From the NCBI GenBank assembly GCA_903905735.1, contig CAIVHU010000231.1, positions 1 through 64,000 on the forward strand: 64,000 nucleotides of DNA. Reading direction: 5' to 3'. A program made the position numbers and the translations under genes. Of this stretch, positions 62,474 through 64,000 are shown one piece after another; the first letter of the stretch is position 1, and each line of letters starts with the position of its first letter. Source of the stretch: an uncultured beta proteobacterium (GTDB lineage Bacteria > Pseudomonadota > Gammaproteobacteria > Burkholderiales > Burkholderiaceae_C). Under the pieces are notes generated by a model, which searched no databases, had not been told where the DNA came from, and saw nothing but the letters and a program-made list of their open reading frames with translations.

Positions 62474-63565
62474 ATGCGCTGGCCGTGGCAACGCAGCTTT
62501 TCCACCAACCAGTGGGTACTGTCCTGGTCCGGGCAGGAACTGGCGTATGTTCACGCCAAGCCTCTGGAGGGGGGCTCGTTTGATGTGCTGGCATTAGGTG
62601 TGGAGCATCGGGGTCTGGATGATGACAACCATTTCAAGCAGCGCTTGCAGGCGTTGGGGCTCAAGGGTGTGGATGCAACGTTTATGCTGCGGTCTGATCA
62701 ATATCAGTTGCTGCAGATAGACACCCCCAATGTGCCTGTGGAAGAGCTGCGCGCCGCGGCGCGTTACCAAGTGCGCGAGATGCTGCAAACCCATGTGGAT
62801 GATGTCACCATCGACGTGATGCGCGTGGGTGACGGCCAGCAAAAAGGTGCCGGAGCCGGGCACTCGTTCGTGGTGGCGGCGACCAACGTGGTGGTCAAAA
62901 CCACGCTGGACTTTGCTGCGTCACTGGACTGCCGCGTGTCGGTCATCGACATCCAGGAAACCGCCCAGCGCAATCTGCAAACCGCGATGGCTATGCGTGA
63001 TGGCTCGCTGGAGCGCGCCAGTGCAGCGCTGATCCTGGCCGAAGGGCAACAGGCGGTGTTGACCATCAGCGCCAACGAAGAATTGTTTTACACCCGCCGC
63101 TTTGATGTGCCGGACGGTTTTTTGACCGGCACCTGGGGCCAGGGTGTGGCGGTGGACGCACCCATTGACGGTTTCACGCCGGTGCAAGAGTATGTGCCGG
63201 CCTACGGCTCGGGTGATATCTCACTGGATAGCGATTTCCTGGTGGATGCGCCGACCTCGTCTGCCGAGTATGGCGCAATGCCCGCCAACGATGACCAGTC
63301 CCAGCGTCTGGTGCTGGAGGTGCAGCGTTCTCTGGATGTGTGGGACAGAACTTGGTCCAGCCTGCCTTTGACGGGTGTGCGGGTGTTTGCCGGTGAACGC
63401 AGCGCCGAGCTGGCCACCTGGCTGACCCGCCAACTCGGTCAGGTGGTGGTACCGCTGGACCTGAAGCCGGTTTTTTCAGGGCTGGGCCCGGTCAGTGCAC
63501 ATGATCTGGCCACGTGCCTGCCATTGCTGGGCGTGTTGTTGCGCACGGAGGGCTCGACGTTGTAG
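62474..63565 (+). CDS. mshI: MshI-like (PilM/GspL-type) pilus assembly protein
   Basis: About 363 residues from the ATG at 62474; GTG at 62462 is an alternative start. It has an actin-like ATPase fold of the PilM/GspL kind: WVLSWSGQELAYVHAKPLEGG, the segment PNVPVEELRAAARYQVREML, and VVVAATN/VKTTLDFAASLDCRVSVIDIQETAQRNL. It probably forms the cytoplasmic part of the inner-membrane alignment complex. In Vibrio, mshIJ lie upstream of mshE; here they follow mshQ. Confidence 0.75.
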   Translation: MRWPWQRSFSTNQWVLSWSGQELAYVHAKPLEGGSFDVLALGVEHRGLDDDNHFKQRLQALGLKGVDATFMLRSDQYQLLQIDTPNVPVEELRAAARYQVREMLQTHVDDVTIDVMRVGDGQQKGAGAGHSFVVAATNVVVKTTLDFAASLDCRVSVIDIQETAQRNLQTAMAMRDGSLERASAALILAEGQQAVLTISANEELFYTRRFDVPDGFLTGTWGQGVAVDAPIDGFTPVQEYVPAYGSGDISLDSDFLVDAPTSSAEYGAMPANDDQSQRLVLEVQRSLDVWDRTWSSLPLTGVRVFAGERSAELATWLTRQLGQVVVPLDLKPVFSGLGPVSAHDLATCLPLLGVLLRTEGSTL

Positions 63566-63591
63566 CCAGCCTGCAAACGTTATCCAACACC

Positions 63592-64000
63592 ATGCCGCAA
63601 CAAATCAATCTGTGCCTACCCATTCTGCGCAAGACGGAAAAGCGTTTTGCCGCCCAATCGCTGGCGCAGGCACTGGCCGTGGTGTTGCTGGTGGGTGGGG
63701 TTTTGGGGGCGGCCTGGATCTGGAATTTGAACAAAGCCTCTGAGAGCCTGCAAGTCACCCTGGCGGCGCAAGCCAAAGAACTCGATGATTTGCGTGCCGC
63801 TCTGGAACGCTCCAAAGCCAGCGCAGGCCAGGGTGAATCGGCCGCCATGCAAGAACTCAGGCAGCGCAGGCAAGAGCTGCAACAGCGCCAAAGCGTGTTG
63901 GCGGCTTTGAGTCAGGGCTTGTTTGAGCCAGGCCAGGGCCATTCGGCACGCTTGGGGATGGTGGCGCAAACCATTCCTGCGGTGGCCTGGCTGACACACA
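63592..64000 (+). CDS. PilN/MshJ-like pilus assembly protein (cut by window edge)
   Basis: 136 residues are visible from the ATG at 63592. A short cytoplasmic N-terminus (PQQINLCLPILRKTEKRF) resembles PilN, followed by one TM helix (about 26-45) and a coiled coil (about 50-105, rich in Glu, Gln, Arg). The rest lies beyond the window. It continues the mshI operon, 26 bp after its stop. Confidence 0.7.
   Translation, partial: MPQQINLCLPILRKTEKRFAAQSLAQALAVVLLVGGVLGAAWIWNLNKASESLQVTLAAQAKELDDLRAALERSKASAGQGESAAMQELRQRRQELQQRQSVLAALSQGLFEPGQGHSARLGMVAQTIPAVAWLTH

Overview
This window looks like chromosomal DNA of a betaproteobacterium, most likely family Comamonadaceae (Rhodoferax/Polaromonas-like). 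The assignment is inferred from overall protein character, the hpnCDE genes, the compact tig-clpP-clpX-lon block and a short dispersed repeat (core GCCTCTAGCCCTTAT ... TAGCTAT) that I associate with this family. No rRNA, CRISPR array or intact prophage is visible.

Layout. 1-2.8 kb: the 5' part of an IS1595-type transposase gene, then a reverse-strand gpx-hslR pair and a methyltransferase. 2.9-31 kb: a very large sensory region. It opens with a reverse-strand chemoreceptor carrying a c-type heme motif (CxxCH) in its periplasmic part. A forward block follows: an HDOD protein, a response regulator with an HD-GYP-like domain, a GAF/PAS histidine kinase, a hemerythrin-histidine kinase fusion, a two-domain PPK2 polyphosphate kinase, a REC-kinase plus NarL-type regulator pair, a REC-PAS-GGDEF-EAL protein, a kinase with a solute-binding sensor domain, and a single REC protein. 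Then comes a full chemosensory operon (MCP, CheY, STAS protein, CheA, poly-HAMP MCP, CheW, CheR, CheD, CheB) and a stand-alone bacteriohemerythrin.

31-43.4 kb: ferrochelatase and a penicillin-acylase-type hydrolase (reverse), a YidB-like protein (forward), hpnE and hpnD followed at some distance by hpnC (reverse; squalene synthesis), then a forward RND efflux pair behind a promoter/palindrome that looks repressor-controlled. 43.5-49.5 kb: tRNA-Leu and the protein-quality-control block tig, clpP, clpX, lon. 49.6-51.6 kb: tRNA-Gly (two identical copies), tRNA-Cys, tRNA-Leu, two small genes and a partial duplicate of the tRNA-Leu 3' end. 51.7-64 kb: an MSHA-type pilus locus in the order mshE, G, F-like, A, C, D, O, P, Q, then mshI-like and a PilN-like gene cut by the window edge.

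How the parts may work together: heme and hemerythrin sensors suggest redox/oxygen sensing feeds the che operon. c-di-GMP is probably the shared second messenger. A GGDEF-EAL protein and an HD-GYP relative sit in the sensory block, MshE carries a MshEN c-di-GMP-binding domain, and CheA itself carries a region matching the MshEN motif. A conserved three-part upstream element (two CAGGTGTTT boxes 22 bp apart, then GGCGC 27 bp on) lies ahead of three sensory genes and looks like an undescribed regulon signal. The CheA MshEN-like insert and this element are the two observations I would follow first.
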